A stretch of 64,000 bases of DNA from Alteromonas hispanica. Lineage in GTDB: Bacteria > Pseudomonadota > Gammaproteobacteria > Enterobacterales > Alteromonadaceae. Below the pieces are notes generated by a model. It was not told where the DNA came from and searched no databases. It was given only the letters and a program-made list of their open reading frames with translations. The stretch spans positions 99,176 to 163,175 of the forward strand of contig NZ_JAAAWP010000009.1 in NCBI RefSeq assembly GCF_010500915.1, written 5' to 3'. The position numbers and the translations under genes were made by a program. Below, piece by piece: positions 26,407-36,332 of this stretch (within the stretch, counting starts at the first letter, position 1; each line of letters begins with the position of its first letter).

Positions 26407-27525
26407 CTAAAGTGCCGAAGACCATGCCGATTCAGGCAGCAGATAAAGTCCTCTTTCGTGAGACTCCCCCTCCCCTACAATATGACCTATGCCTGCGGCC
26501 ATTACCGCTAATGTCACGTCAAACGCGTTTAAACTATCTCCATAACCTGCAGTTAAATTAAACATCGAGCCGTCGGCTAATAAGAAAATCGTTTTTCCAT
26601 TTCCGGTATAAGCATTCACATAAGGCATTGGTTCAGTATGGGTGGCATTCGCTTTTAAGTGCGCTACATCTATTTCTTTGGCAACATGCCCAACATTTAA
26701 AAGAAACGCATTATTTTTCATAGCGTCCAAATGCCCAGCATGAACTACGCCGCTGGCACCTGTTGCTGTGGCAATAATATCAGCGGTTTTTACGGCATCA
26801 GCTAAGGGTACTACCGGCCAACCATCGTATTTCGCTTGTAAAGCACGAGCTTTATCTATTTCAGCCACCTGCACTTGGGCACCAAATGCTTTTGCAGAAG
26901 CAGCCACTCCCTGCCCAACAAGTCCGTAGCCCACCACTACCACTACTTTCTCGTGAAGCGTTAAATGCGTAGTTTGGAAAAAGGTTTGCCAAGCACTTAA
27001 GCCAACCATATGGCGGTTGTGAAGCCCCTCTTTTACTGGCAAATCATCCCAATTAAAAATAGGGTACTGAGGAGACATACCGTTTAAGCGACTAATACCA
27101 GAGCCCGTTGCTTCAAGGCTTGCTTTTACGTTAGGTACAGCTGCGCCTTTACTAGAAATTTCATGAAAACGTGCGGTGAGATCTGCCCCCATCTCGCATA
27201 AATGAGTAGGTTGCCATTCAAGTGCTTTGTCGAACGAGGCAGACCACTCTGCGTCATCCATGTCGCGCCATGCATGCGCGACTGCGCCCTTTTTAACTAA
27301 ATAGTCGACAACATCGTCCTGCACCGTTGTGGGATTACACGTTGTGAGAAAAACTTCGCAACCACGCGATAACAATCCCTCGACGAGCGGGGCCATTTTT
27401 AGGTCTAAGTGCATGTTGCACGCTAGTTTGATGTGGCTCAATTCAGGTAGTTCGGCGACGGCTTTTTGAGTCCGTGGCATATGGAGTCGTGCCCAGTCGA
27501 GTTCGGCTTGAAAATTTTGATACAT
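26407..27525 (-). CDS. S-adenosylhomocysteinase-like protein, diverged active site
   Basis: About 372 residues, clearly homologous to AdoHcy hydrolase across its NAD domain (VVVVGYGLVGQGVAASAKAFGAQV; LLNVGHVAKEID; NAYTGNGKTIFLLADG). Against the human enzyme by eye, K186, N191, H301 and N346 are kept. D131 becomes Met, D190 His, C195 Val and H353 Asp, and the C-terminal lysine/tyrosine tail that completes the partner's NAD site is missing. It may act on a different substrate or as a non-hydrolytic NAD-binding protein. Another ATG at 27558 would add 11 residues; neither start has a clear Shine-Dalgarno. The gene stands alone. Confidence 0.78.
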   Translation of the reverse strand: MYQNFQAELDWARLHMPRTQKAVAELPELSHIKLACNMHLDLKMAPLVEGLLSRGCEVFLTTCNPTTVQDDVVDYLVKKGAVAHAWRDMDDAEWSASFDKALEWQPTHLCEMGADLTARFHEISSKGAAVPNVKASLEATGSGISRLNGMSPQYPIFNWDDLPVKEGLHNRHMVGLSAWQTFFQTTHLTLHEKVVVVVGYGLVGQGVAASAKAFGAQVQVAEIDKARALQAKYDGWPVVPLADAVKTADIIATATGASGVVHAGHLDAMKNNAFLLNVGHVAKEIDVAHLKANATHTEPMPYVNAYTGNGKTIFLLADGSMFNLTAGYGDSLNAFDVTLAVMAAGIGHIVGEGESHERGLYLLPESAWSSAL

Positions 27526-27700
27526 AAGAAATTGCTGCGAGGATAAAAAACAAAGCATACGCTAGAACACCACAAAGCCACAACACCGTGGTAGACCCTA
27601 CTAATAGACAGCTGAATAAGAGATCTGGATATGAAGTACTGAAATAGACAATTTTCTGCGCTTAACTTTGCCTAATTACACGCCCTTGTTAGGGCTTGGC

Positions 27701-29590
27701 TTACGCAGCTACCACACAATTTCTACCATTCTGCTTTGCTTGATACAGTGCGTTGTCAGCAGATTTTATTAACTCATGTAAGGACATTTCATTCGTTTTG
27801 TCGGTACTTTTTAAATTGCTTTCTTCATTTTCTGCCGCCGTTTGGTGATAAGGGGCGAGTGATGCAATGCCAATGCTCATGGTCACTTTTGCAATCCCTC
27901 CACTGGTTTCTTTTTCAACAGCCACGCGTAATGTCTCGGCAAGCGTTGTTGCTTCTTGTAAGCTGGTGTCGGGCAAAAACAGTAGAAACTCCTCGCCACC
28001 CCAGCGAAAAACCAGATCTGAGCTTCGCACTCGTTCTTTTATTGTTTTAGCGACTAACTCTAAAACCCGATCTCCGGCATCGTGTCCAAATGCATCGTTA
28101 ATTTGCTTAAACCAATCTAAGTCAATGAGAACAACTGCGAGCTTTTGCTTTTTGCGAACGCCCAACTCCCAAAGTGGATAAACTAACTGTGAAAATGCTC
28201 TGCGATTATATAAATTAGTGAGAGGGTCTACTCGGGAAGTAAATTCAGCACTTAAGCGCGCTTTATACACTTCTTTAAAATTGAAACCTAATGAGACAGA
28301 CAATAACGACATTTCTAAAAACATACCCAGCTCTATACCTCTAAACGCCCACTGGGAATAGGGAACAACCCCCCAGGTAGCAAGGCTAGAAACCGTGGCG
28401 CCGCCAGTACCCAATAAAATCGCAGGCACGAAAAACTTAGCCAGCGTATTGCCATTTCTGTAGCAAAGTATGCCAATTAGTAACATCCACAATGATAAGC
28501 TGGTTAAAATAACAAGTTGGGCCAGGATGGCAAAACGCTGATTGCCGTATATCAACATAATCAGTGCAAGTAGCAGCAACCCTGAGTAAATAAGCTTACG
28601 CTTTGCAAAAAGCGAGGGTAAGTATTTCTTAGTGTTTAAAAACTCGATTGTGAATGTTACACCGGCCGTTATGTAACAAAGCATGAGAGCGGGCATTAAC
28701 CACTGCTGTACAGATGGGTAAGCCCCCCAAAACCACCAATAGCCATGTCCTGTGTAGGTAAAGTTAAACGCGGTAAAGGCAAATAAATAGCAGGAGTAAA
28801 GTAAATACTTCCGTTCCCTTAAATACACAAAAAGAACGAGGTTATAAACCAATAAAATAAGCAAGGCGCCATATAAGAAGCCGTAAAAATAGGCATTTTC
28901 CAGCATCACCGTTTTTTTCGCTTGCTCGTTGCTTAAATAGACAGGTATTGTCATGGGGTCTTGAGAGACGAAGCGAAAAACTACGAAGGTCTCGCCGGGC
29001 GAAAATGCATAGCTTACGGTTGGCATTCTTGCGTTGTACACGCGCCGCTCGATGTGTTCAGTATCACCTAACGCCTCACGCCTGACTATTTCATTGCCCT
29101 CTATAAAGAAAACATCAATTTTATCTAGCCACGCATTGTCTATTTCAATCACTCTTTTCAGGCTGGTTTTATTATCTATATTCTGAGTATCTGCAGCTTG
29201 GCTAATCTCTAGGCTAGCCCCTATTTGGCTATTTGAAACAGTATTTACGTTGACTGGGAGTACAGCCCACAGCACGGCATTAGTAAAGCCAAAACTAACC
29301 TGTCCGGCGGTGTTTTGACTAAATTGTCCCTGCTTAAATGCTGCGATTGCCTGTGCGGCGGAAGTGATTTCGTTACCTGATTGATAGAGAAAGAGGCGAT
29401 TATTTAATAACGTGCGATCAGTGTAACTTGTTGAAGTTAGCGGTAAGGTGTCATTTTTAGATACAGGGTGGGAGGCGGAAACTGATGAATTTTCCTGAGC
29501 AACAGAATGCCAAGCAATGAACAGCATGATGCAACATATCAATGCTTTTAGACAAACGTTTACAACGTTTATTACTCTTGGCTGGCTCAC
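27701..29590 (-). CDS. Diguanylate cyclase with 7TMR-DISM sensor
   Basis: 629 residues: signal peptide, a periplasmic 7TMR-DISM extracellular domain (about 45-220, with VSFGFTNAVLWAVLPV), seven membrane helices (about 230-425) and a C-terminal GGDEF domain. The domain starts VDPLTNLYNRRAFSQL, has the active site RWGGEEF and ends DNALYQAKQNGRNCVV. GGEEF enzymes normally make cyclic di-GMP from two GTP. No clear RxxD inhibitory site is seen at the expected position before GGEEF. It probably couples an envelope ligand (carbohydrate-type in some family members) to c-di-GMP. Confidence 0.92.
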   Translation of the reverse strand: MSQPRVINVVNVCLKALICCIMLFIAWHSVAQENSSVSASHPVSKNDTLPLTSTSYTDRTLLNNRLFLYQSGNEITSAAQAIAAFKQGQFSQNTAGQVSFGFTNAVLWAVLPVNVNTVSNSQIGASLEISQAADTQNIDNKTSLKRVIEIDNAWLDKIDVFFIEGNEIVRREALGDTEHIERRVYNARMPTVSYAFSPGETFVVFRFVSQDPMTIPVYLSNEQAKKTVMLENAYFYGFLYGALLILLVYNLVLFVYLRERKYLLYSCYLFAFTAFNFTYTGHGYWWFWGAYPSVQQWLMPALMLCYITAGVTFTIEFLNTKKYLPSLFAKRKLIYSGLLLLALIMLIYGNQRFAILAQLVILTSLSLWMLLIGILCYRNGNTLAKFFVPAILLGTGGATVSSLATWGVVPYSQWAFRGIELGMFLEMSLLSVSLGFNFKEVYKARLSAEFTSRVDPLTNLYNRRAFSQLVYPLWELGVRKKQKLAVVLIDLDWFKQINDAFGHDAGDRVLELVAKTIKERVRSSDLVFRWGGEEFLLFLPDTSLQEATTLAETLRVAVEKETSGGIAKVTMSIGIASLAPYHQTAAENEESNLKSTDKTNEMSLHELIKSADNALYQAKQNGRNCVVAA

Positions 29591-29929
29591 CTTACTTCCC
29601 TAATACGGCCTACGCCTTGAATTTAACCTTTTTCCAACACATTGTGAATTTTTTTTAACCTCCTTTGTTGAAAACATTCAAATAGTCTAATAGAAAGACG
29701 TCCAATAGTTCGCAACAAGGGAGGTAAAGCTGAATGGCCATTATGACAAGCCTTCCTAAGAAGCGTATTTGTTATATGCCTCTTTATAATAAGATTCTTC
29801 GTAAATAATAAGACTCTTCGTAAGAATCCTTTTCGTGCTTAGTAACATCATACAAATTCTCACCGCAGTGCATTAAACCATCGCAAAGTTTGGTAACCTT
29901 AAAGTAATTTTCATGCACTACGTACTCTC
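29591..29929. other. Intergenic region with tandem 19-bp repeat
   Basis: 339 bases upstream of both the diguanylate cyclase and the AEC transporter. It holds two adjacent 19-bp copies, 29786-29804 and 29805-29823 (18/19 identical, unit ATAATAAGATTCTTCGTAA). The first half GATTCTT pairs with AAGAATC just after copy two, so a long-loop hairpin is possible. The spacing of about two helical turns would suit side-by-side protein binding. Confidence 0.55.
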
Positions 29930-30862
29930 ATGCTGTCTTTCATAACAAGCACGCTGTTTCCTGTCCTCATATTATTACTGCTAGGTTGGTATTTTGTCCG
30001 TATTCAATGGCTAGACGACAGTTTTGCCCAGTCTGGGTCCAAACTTGTTTTTAACGTTGCGCTGCCTGCCCTGCTGTTTGTTTCCATAAGTCAGTCAGAT
30101 TTTTCTCAAGCCGCAAATGTACCCTTAATTTTAGTTGGTCTTACTGGCACAATAATCATGTTTGTAGCGTTAGTTGTTCTTGCTCGCATTACCGTTGTAA
30201 GCCCGAACGCAAAGGGCGTTGTCGTTCAAGGTGGCTTCAGAGCGAATATGGGCATAATTGGGCTAGCGTATGCCGCAAACACATACGGGCAAGAGGGTTT
30301 AGCTGTAGCCTCAGTATATATGGGGTGCGTAACAATTTTGTATAACGTCTTGTCTGTTTTTATTCTTAACTTTTATCAAATAGGGTTTAGTGCTCCTACC
30401 GATCAAATAAAAGGAATTGCCAAAAATCCACTCATTATATCTATTATCGCAGCCCTTCCTTTCTCTTACTTTCAATGGCAACTGCCTGAGGTGTTGCTCA
30501 AAACCGGTGAGTATTTTGCTCAGCTAACTTTGCCATTAGCACTAATTTGTACAGGCGCATCTCTGCAATTTCGCTCTTTTTCAAGCGACTGGTATAACAT
30601 TGTTGTTACTACCATCAGCAAATGTATTATTTATCCCACGCTACTGGTTACTATGGCTTACTGGGTTGGGATAAGAGGTATGAGCTTGGGCGTTATCTTG
30701 TTACTTTCAATCGCCCCCACCGCGGCTGCCAGTTATATAATGGTGCGCAATATTGGCGGCGATCATAGATTAGCGGCCAGTATTATTGCCGTTAGCACAC
30801 TGGTTTCTTTGCCTATTACCGCTATTGGTTTTGGTGCTTTGTCTACTCTTGGCCTGCTGTGA
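29930..30862 (+). CDS. AEC family transporter (auxin efflux carrier fold)
   Basis: A 310-residue inner-membrane protein with about ten helices. The N-terminal half has VFNVALPALLFVSIS and the GGFRANMGIIGLAYAANTYG crossover. The C-terminal half has LPLALICTGASLQF and APTAAASYIMVRNIGGD, all typical of AEC/MdcF-type carriers that move small carboxylates such as malonate or lactate. The substrate is unknown. It is convergent with the LysR gene at 30887 and near mmsAB, which may hint at branched-chain or hydroxy-acid transport. Confidence 0.85.
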   Translation: MLSFITSTLFPVLILLLLGWYFVRIQWLDDSFAQSGSKLVFNVALPALLFVSISQSDFSQAANVPLILVGLTGTIIMFVALVVLARITVVSPNAKGVVVQGGFRANMGIIGLAYAANTYGQEGLAVASVYMGCVTILYNVLSVFILNFYQIGFSAPTDQIKGIAKNPLIISIIAALPFSYFQWQLPEVLLKTGEYFAQLTLPLALICTGASLQFRSFSSDWYNIVVTTISKCIIYPTLLVTMAYWVGIRGMSLGVILLLSIAPTAAASYIMVRNIGGDHRLAASIIAVSTLVSLPITAIGFGALSTLGLL

Positions 30863-30886
30863 CATAAAGCAAACTCGTGGTGACTA

Positions 30887-31774
30887 TTATAAATCGCAGA
30901 AAGTCGCTTGTGCGCCACTCACCTCTTCAGTAAGCCAATTGATAAATGCCTGAAAACGGGCCTGAGAATGGGTTTCTTTGTGTGTTGCCAGCCAAAACGT
31001 ACGTTTTATGTGGATCTCATCTTCAAGTAAACGAGTTAGGCCCTGCTGATGTTCAGCTATAAATTTTGGCAATATGCCTACACCAGCCCCATTAACGAGC
31101 ATTTGGTACTGAGCATGAATACTAGTGCTACGCAGCGCACTGAGTTGTGAAAGCGCAGTCTCCTCTATAAATTTAAGCTGCGGGGCAAAAACTAAATCGG
31201 GCACGTAGCTCACTAAATTAAATTGTGAAAGGTCACTCAATGAATGAGGTAAGTTACTCTCTACTAACGATGCTTTTGTGTATAAGTACAGGTAATATTC
31301 GGTGAGCTTTTGAGTTACCAGTAATCCTTTACTGGGCTTTTCAAGCAAGATGGCGATATCGGCTTCTCGCTTGTTTAAATTTAAAAAACCACTGGTTGCG
31401 ACTAACTCAATACAAATACCGGGATAACGGCGTTTAAATTCTGGCAGTCGCGGCGCCAGAAACCAGTTGCCAAACCCTTCTGATACGCTTACCCGAATGG
31501 TGCCCGCTAAATGCGAGCGTTCGTCGTGCAGTTCATTTTGCGCTTCAAGAAAGTAGTGTTCTGCTTTTTCAATGTAGTTGACTAGTTTGATCCCGTGCGA
31601 GGTTAAGACATAGCCTTTATTGGTCAACTCAAACAATTTGCAATTTAACGAGTCTTCAAGCTTTTTTACACGACGAATAAGTGTCGTCGGATCTAGCTCT
31701 AGGCCTTTTGCTGCAATTGCTACCCGACCATTCCTTGCCAGTCCAAGAAATAACCTCATGTCATCCCAATTCAT
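30887..31774 (-). CDS. LysR family transcriptional regulator (divergent from mmsAB)
   Basis: About 295 residues starting MNWDDMRLFLGLARNGRVA with a LysR-type winged helix (IAAKGLELDPTTLIRRVKKLE) and a substrate-binding domain. The longest frame extends to 31834, but the ATG at 31774 aligns with the family and has AGG upstream. It is divergent from mmsA, whose GTG start lies 97 bp away, so control of valine/3-hydroxyisobutyrate catabolism is the natural reading. The helix lacks the SQPALSxxI form of most LysR proteins and reads DPTTLIRRV, a variant seen in the CrgA-like group. Confidence 0.88.
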   Translation of the reverse strand: MNWDDMRLFLGLARNGRVAIAAKGLELDPTTLIRRVKKLEDSLNCKLFELTNKGYVLTSHGIKLVNYIEKAEHYFLEAQNELHDERSHLAGTIRVSVSEGFGNWFLAPRLPEFKRRYPGICIELVATSGFLNLNKREADIAILLEKPSKGLLVTQKLTEYYLYLYTKASLVESNLPHSLSDLSQFNLVSYVPDLVFAPQLKFIEETALSQLSALRSTSIHAQYQMLVNGAGVGILPKFIAEHQQGLTRLLEDEIHIKRTFWLATHKETHSQARFQAFINWLTEEVSGAQATFCDL

Positions 31775-31871
31775 CAATATACCTGCATTTTTACAGCACC
31801 AAGCTGTAAGTATATGTATTGATCTTGAAAACACAAGGTTTCAATATTGTAAAAAAACTAGGAGTAGTAAC

Positions 31872-33371
31872 GTGAGACAAATTAATCATTACATTGCAGG
31901 TAAACTATATAGCGACGAGACAGAAAGCACTGCTTCGGTGTATGCGCCAAACACAGGCGACGTTCAAGCCGAAGTATTCTTAGCTAATTCAAATACTTTG
32001 CAAAAAGCGGTAGATTCAGCGTTAGCAGCGCAAGCCGATTGGGCAGCCACGAATCCACAGCGACGAGCACGAGTTATGTTCAAGTTTAAAGAGTTACTTG
32101 AAGCAAACCGTGACAGACTTGCACAACTGCTATCCAGTGAACACGGAAAAGTATTAAGCGACGCCCAAGGCGACATCCAGCGCGGTCTTGAAGTCATTGA
32201 GTTTGCGTGCGGTATTCCTCATGCCCAAAAAGGTGAATACACCGAAGGGGCTGGCCCTGGTATAGACGTGTACTCTATGCGTCAGGCATTAGGTGTGGTA
32301 GCAGGCATTACCCCTTTTAACTTTCCAGCTATGATCCCCATGTGGATGTTTGGTGTGGCCATCGCCTGTGGAAACGCTTTTATTCTTAAGCCGTCTGAGA
32401 GAGATCCTTCGGTTCCAGTTGAGCTAGCAAAACTTATGACAGAGGCCGGTCTTCCTGACGGCGTGCTTAATGTTGTGCACGGCAATAAAGAAGCGGTAGA
32501 CGGTATTTTAGACCATAAAGACATCAAGGCAGTGAGCTTTGTAGGTTCTAGTGATATTGCTAACTACGTTTACGAACGTGGCGCACGAGCAGGCAAACGG
32601 GTTCAAGCAATGGGCGGTGCTAAAAACCACGGCATTATAATGCCCGATGCAGACCTTGACCAAGTTGTTGCTGACTTAGTTGGTGCCGCTTACGGTTCTG
32701 CAGGTGAACGCTGCATGGCTTTACCCGTAGTGGTTCCCGTTGGCGATGAAACCGCTGAAAAACTTAAAGCTAAGTTAATTCCTGCCATTAAAGACATTAT
32801 GGTAAGTCACTCTGAAGATCCTAACGCCCACTATGGGCCGGTAGTAACCGGCGAACACAAGGCTCGTATTGAGGGCTATATAGACCTTGCCATAGAAGAA
32901 GGCGCAGAGCTTGTTTATGACGGTCGTAACGCTCAAATACCTGCCGATAGCAAAGGATTCTTTATCGGACCTACTTTGTTCGACCATGTAACGAAAGAAA
33001 TGCGCTCGTATCAGGAAGAAATCTTTGGCCCAGTGTTGCAAATTGTAAGAGCTAAAGACTTTATTGAAGCCGTGAATTTAGCTAGCGATCATCAATACGG
33101 AAATGGTGTGGCTATGTATACCCGTAACGGACATGCAGCAAGGGAATTTGCCCAGCGAGTCAACGTTGGCATGGTAGGTATTAATGTGCCTATTCCTGTA
33201 CCCGTTGCTTATCACACGTTTGGCGGCTGGAAACGCTCTTCATTTGGCGATACTAATCAGCACGGCATGGAAGGTGTGAAATTCTGGACCAAAGTGAAGA
33301 CGGTTACTCAACGCTGGCCTGACAGTTCAGACACAAACGATAATGCATTCGTAATTCCCACTATGGGCTAA
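31872..33371 (+). CDS. mmsA: Methylmalonate-semialdehyde dehydrogenase (CoA acylating)
   Basis: 499 residues from a GTG start preceded by AGGAG (spacing 7). The open frame continues upstream to 31620 inside the LysR gene, but that extension has no family match. It is an aldehyde dehydrogenase of the MmsA class: GVVAGITPFNFPAMIPMWMF, SFVGSSDIANYVYERG, the catalytic Cys in GSAGERCMALPV and the end GWKRSSFGD. It converts methylmalonate semialdehyde plus CoA to propionyl-CoA in valine breakdown. mmsB follows at 21 bp. Confidence 0.94.
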   Translation: MRQINHYIAGKLYSDETESTASVYAPNTGDVQAEVFLANSNTLQKAVDSALAAQADWAATNPQRRARVMFKFKELLEANRDRLAQLLSSEHGKVLSDAQGDIQRGLEVIEFACGIPHAQKGEYTEGAGPGIDVYSMRQALGVVAGITPFNFPAMIPMWMFGVAIACGNAFILKPSERDPSVPVELAKLMTEAGLPDGVLNVVHGNKEAVDGILDHKDIKAVSFVGSSDIANYVYERGARAGKRVQAMGGAKNHGIIMPDADLDQVVADLVGAAYGSAGERCMALPVVVPVGDETAEKLKAKLIPAIKDIMVSHSEDPNAHYGPVVTGEHKARIEGYIDLAIEEGAELVYDGRNAQIPADSKGFFIGPTLFDHVTKEMRSYQEEIFGPVLQIVRAKDFIEAVNLASDHQYGNGVAMYTRNGHAAREFAQRVNVGMVGINVPIPVPVAYHTFGGWKRSSFGDTNQHGMEGVKFWTKVKTVTQRWPDSSDTNDNAFVIPTMG

Positions 33372-33392
33372 GGCAACACAAGGAGTTTAAAT

Positions 33393-34268
33393 ATGACAAA
33401 AGTTGCAATTATTGGCCTTGGAAATATGGGCTCGGGCATGGCGGACAACCTTGTTAAAGGCAAGTTTGATGTGACTGCGTTCGATCTAAGCGAGACGGCG
33501 CTTGAAAAGGCAAAAGCGTACGGATGCAACGTAGCGTCTTCAGCTGAAGAAGCGGTGAAAGACGCTGATATAGTGGTCACCATGCTTCCTGCAGGTAAGC
33601 ATGTTCGCGATATTTACGCCAACCAGATACTGACTAACGTAAATAAAGACACACTATTGATTGACTGCTCTACCATTGATGTAGACAGTGCGAAATCTGT
33701 GTCGGAAATGGCCCAGGAGCACGGTCTGAAAATGCTTGATGCGCCGGTATCAGGTGGCACAGCCGCGGCAGCAGCAGGTACATTAACCTTCATGGTTGGT
33801 GGTGATGCCGATGCATTTGAAAAAGCGCAGGGCGTTTTAGGTGCTATGGGCAAGAAAATTGTTCACGCGGGGGGCCATGGTGCAGGACAGGCTGCAAAAA
33901 TTTGCAATAACATGCTGCTTGGCGCCTCTATGATTGCCACCTGCGAGAGCTTGCAGTTGGCACAAAAGTTAGGCTTAGATCCTCAAGTATTTTTTGATAT
34001 TGCATCAAATGCCTCTGGCCAAACATGGTCGCTCACCACTTATTGCCCAATTAAGGGTGTGGGCCCGCAAAGTCCCGCTGATAAAGACTTTGCAGGCGGT
34101 TTTGCCTCTGCGCTTATGCTTAAAGATCTTACATTGGCTATGCAGGGTGCAGACGGTGTAAAGGCTCAGGTACCTATGGGTGAACTGGCGGCGAAATGGT
34201 TTGAGCAGCATTGTGACGAAGGAAACGGCGCTCTAGACTTTTCATCTATCATCAATAAGTTAGCATAA
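33393..34268 (+). CDS. mmsB: 3-hydroxyisobutyrate dehydrogenase
   Basis: 291 residues with N-terminal VAIIGLGNMGSGMADNLVK (NAD motif), LDAPVSGGTAAAAAGTLTFMVGG and the catalytic Lys in GHGAGQAAKICNNMLLG, all standard for 3-hydroxyisobutyrate dehydrogenases. It oxidises 3-hydroxyisobutyrate to methylmalonate semialdehyde, the substrate of MmsA just upstream. An AGGAG precedes the ATG. Together they cover the last two steps of valine catabolism before propionyl-CoA; the earlier steps (hydratase, hydrolase) are not in the window. Confidence 0.95.
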   Translation: MTKVAIIGLGNMGSGMADNLVKGKFDVTAFDLSETALEKAKAYGCNVASSAEEAVKDADIVVTMLPAGKHVRDIYANQILTNVNKDTLLIDCSTIDVDSAKSVSEMAQEHGLKMLDAPVSGGTAAAAAGTLTFMVGGDADAFEKAQGVLGAMGKKIVHAGGHGAGQAAKICNNMLLGASMIATCESLQLAQKLGLDPQVFFDIASNASGQTWSLTTYCPIKGVGPQSPADKDFAGGFASALMLKDLTLAMQGADGVKAQVPMGELAAKWFEQHCDEGNGALDFSSIINKLA

Positions 34269-34336
34269 ATAATTGTAGGTGAAGTGATGTAAATGGGTTT
34301 GCATTAACAATAAATGCCCTGCTTTACCACCTACAA

Positions 34337-34370
34337 AAAAGCCGATATTGAATTTTCAATATCGGCTTTT
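34337..34370. terminator. Bidirectional terminator between mmsB and dld
   Basis: Sixteen-base arms AAAAGCCGATATTGAA and exact complement around TT, with A and T runs at the ends, so it works on both strands. It lies 3 bp from the dld stop. Confidence 0.92.
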
Positions 34371-34373
34371 ATT

Positions 34374-36107
34374 TTAGTCGTGACCAGAGCAGCACCCACC
34401 TGCCTGTTTGGCCCAATTTTTAAACTTGGTGGTTTTTCCAATACCTGGGTTAAAACTGTTTGTCGGGTCTAGCTCACGATAGAAGTTGCGCAACGTTTCT
34501 TTTGCTGCGTATTCATGACCTACATTGTGCTCTGCAGGATACTCAGCCTTACGTGCATCAAACGTAGCCAATATCTGGTTTTTAAGTGCTTTGGCATCTG
34601 CACCTTTCTTAACAATATAATTTTGGTGCATAACATGACAAAACAGATGCCCGTAATACAATTTCGTATCAATCTGGTCGTCTATTTCTTTAGGCAGCAC
34701 TTCAAACCAATCGGGGTCGTTACGACGAAGCGCCACGTCAATGGTCATCATTGCGCCTACTTCTTTACTGTGCATTATGTGATAACGGCCAATAGCACCA
34801 CCCGCTACGAAGCGGTGTAGTATGGCCTTATCAGCCTCTTCTTCCGTACACTCAAAATAACCGCCTTCATTTGTCTTAAAGAATTCGTTGAGGTATTCAC
34901 GGGCCTCATCAACACCTTCATTGCTCATTTCTAAAATCCAGTGGTGTTGGTATTTATCTCTGAATTCATCCATGCGCTTTGGCAAGTGATTAGGGAATAC
35001 GTAGCTAACGGCCTGCATAACACGGTCGGACATTTTATTGGGAAGAAAGCCTAGTTTATCTGCAAACGCATCGAATTTACGCTTAAAGGCAAACAGCTTT
35101 GGAATAAATTTCGCACCGAGTTTGTTGATGACAATAAACATGTCTTTGCCGTACTTCTTCGATACGTCGTAACAATCGCGATGCAGATACTCACCAGAGT
35201 CGGGCAAATGTTTGAAGGTAGAAAGAATATCTCTGCGCACCGAGGTAAAAACGTTTGAATCGTTAGACCCTACGTAGAAAACCTGCTTTTTAGCTGGAAT
35301 CGGAAAAGTGTCTAAACGCACAGCGAATACGGCTAATTTACCAGCGCAACCAGATGCTTCGTGCAACCTGCGGCCATCGTTATTAAAACGCGATGGTGTG
35401 TCTGAGTCTACATCTCTGACTCGTGCGTCGTATTCGTTATCCGACGCTCGTGCATTGGGTTGCTCAACATCATCATCGGTCCAACGTTTTTTCTCGAGGT
35501 TTTCCAGAATTTCTTCCGGCGTATCACCGAGTTTTATGCCCAAATTATTGACCAACGTAAGCTCGCCGTTTTCATTGATTTGTGCAAATAATGCCAGCTC
35601 TGTGTATGCAGGGCCTCTTTTTACCAGCGCGCCACCAGAGTTGTTACAAATGCCGCCCACAATAGAAGCGCCAATGCACGATGACCCTATTACCGAGTGT
35701 GGCTCACGCCCGTAGGGAGCTAATTGTTCTTCTAGACCGAACAAAGTACTTCCTGCCAGACCTACAATTTGTTTGCCTTGATTAACAACCTGAATATCAT
35801 CAATGCGCATGGTACTAATGATAACTAACGGTCGGTCATACTCTTTACCGTCAGGTGTAGAGCCGCCAGTTAAGCCTGTATTAGCCGCCTGCATTATCAC
35901 AGCTACATCGGCATCCACACATAGCTTTAGCACTCGCCAAATTTCAACAAGCGAACCTGGTCTTGCAACGGCGAGCGCCTCACCGGCACCAAACCGGATA
36001 CCTTTACAATAAGGCTGTTTCTTGGCTTGATCAGTTAATAAATAGGCTTGTCCTACTACATTTTGCATAGATGCAATTAGGGACTGAGTGTCTGGATGGG
36101 CGGCCAT
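34374..36107 (-). CDS. dld: Quinone-dependent D-lactate dehydrogenase
   Basis: About 577 residues, homologous along its length to E. coli Dld. N-terminal FAD domain: GFRFGAGEAL-like segment (GIRFGAGEALAVARPGSL), IMQAANTGLTGGSTPDG, GREPHSVIGSSCIGASIVGGICNNSGG; a C-terminal membrane-binding/cap region follows. It oxidises D-lactate and passes electrons to quinone at the inner membrane. An upstream ATG at 36155 is possible, but the ATG at 36107 aligns with Dld and has GAGAG nearby. The protein ends in GGCCSGHD, a small Cys-rich tail not typical of E. coli Dld. Confidence 0.92.
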   Translation of the reverse strand: MAAHPDTQSLIASMQNVVGQAYLLTDQAKKQPYCKGIRFGAGEALAVARPGSLVEIWRVLKLCVDADVAVIMQAANTGLTGGSTPDGKEYDRPLVIISTMRIDDIQVVNQGKQIVGLAGSTLFGLEEQLAPYGREPHSVIGSSCIGASIVGGICNNSGGALVKRGPAYTELALFAQINENGELTLVNNLGIKLGDTPEEILENLEKKRWTDDDVEQPNARASDNEYDARVRDVDSDTPSRFNNDGRRLHEASGCAGKLAVFAVRLDTFPIPAKKQVFYVGSNDSNVFTSVRRDILSTFKHLPDSGEYLHRDCYDVSKKYGKDMFIVINKLGAKFIPKLFAFKRKFDAFADKLGFLPNKMSDRVMQAVSYVFPNHLPKRMDEFRDKYQHHWILEMSNEGVDEAREYLNEFFKTNEGGYFECTEEEADKAILHRFVAGGAIGRYHIMHSKEVGAMMTIDVALRRNDPDWFEVLPKEIDDQIDTKLYYGHLFCHVMHQNYIVKKGADAKALKNQILATFDARKAEYPAEHNVGHEYAAKETLRNFYRELDPTNSFNPGIGKTTKFKNWAKQAGGCCSGHD

Positions 36108-36332
36108 GAGTCTCTCTATCAAAATCGAAATATTCGCTGGTGAGGAACTATACACGAATCACAAACAGAACAAAGAGGGAACCCTGTGGTTCTTAATACA
36201 ATTTATTTATATTTAATGAGCATCAAATAGTGCGAGGATTCTAGCGAGTTTAAACTCAAATGCCCCTTACCGAAAAATAGTGCTACATTAGCAACGGACA
36301 ATATTACATTAATAGCACATTTTTGAACTAAG

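Noticed and set aside
31620..31871. N-terminal extension of mmsA by 84 residues
   Set aside because: Overlaps the LysR gene on the other strand and matches no MmsA family sequence; GTG 31872 has an AGGAG and gives the usual length.
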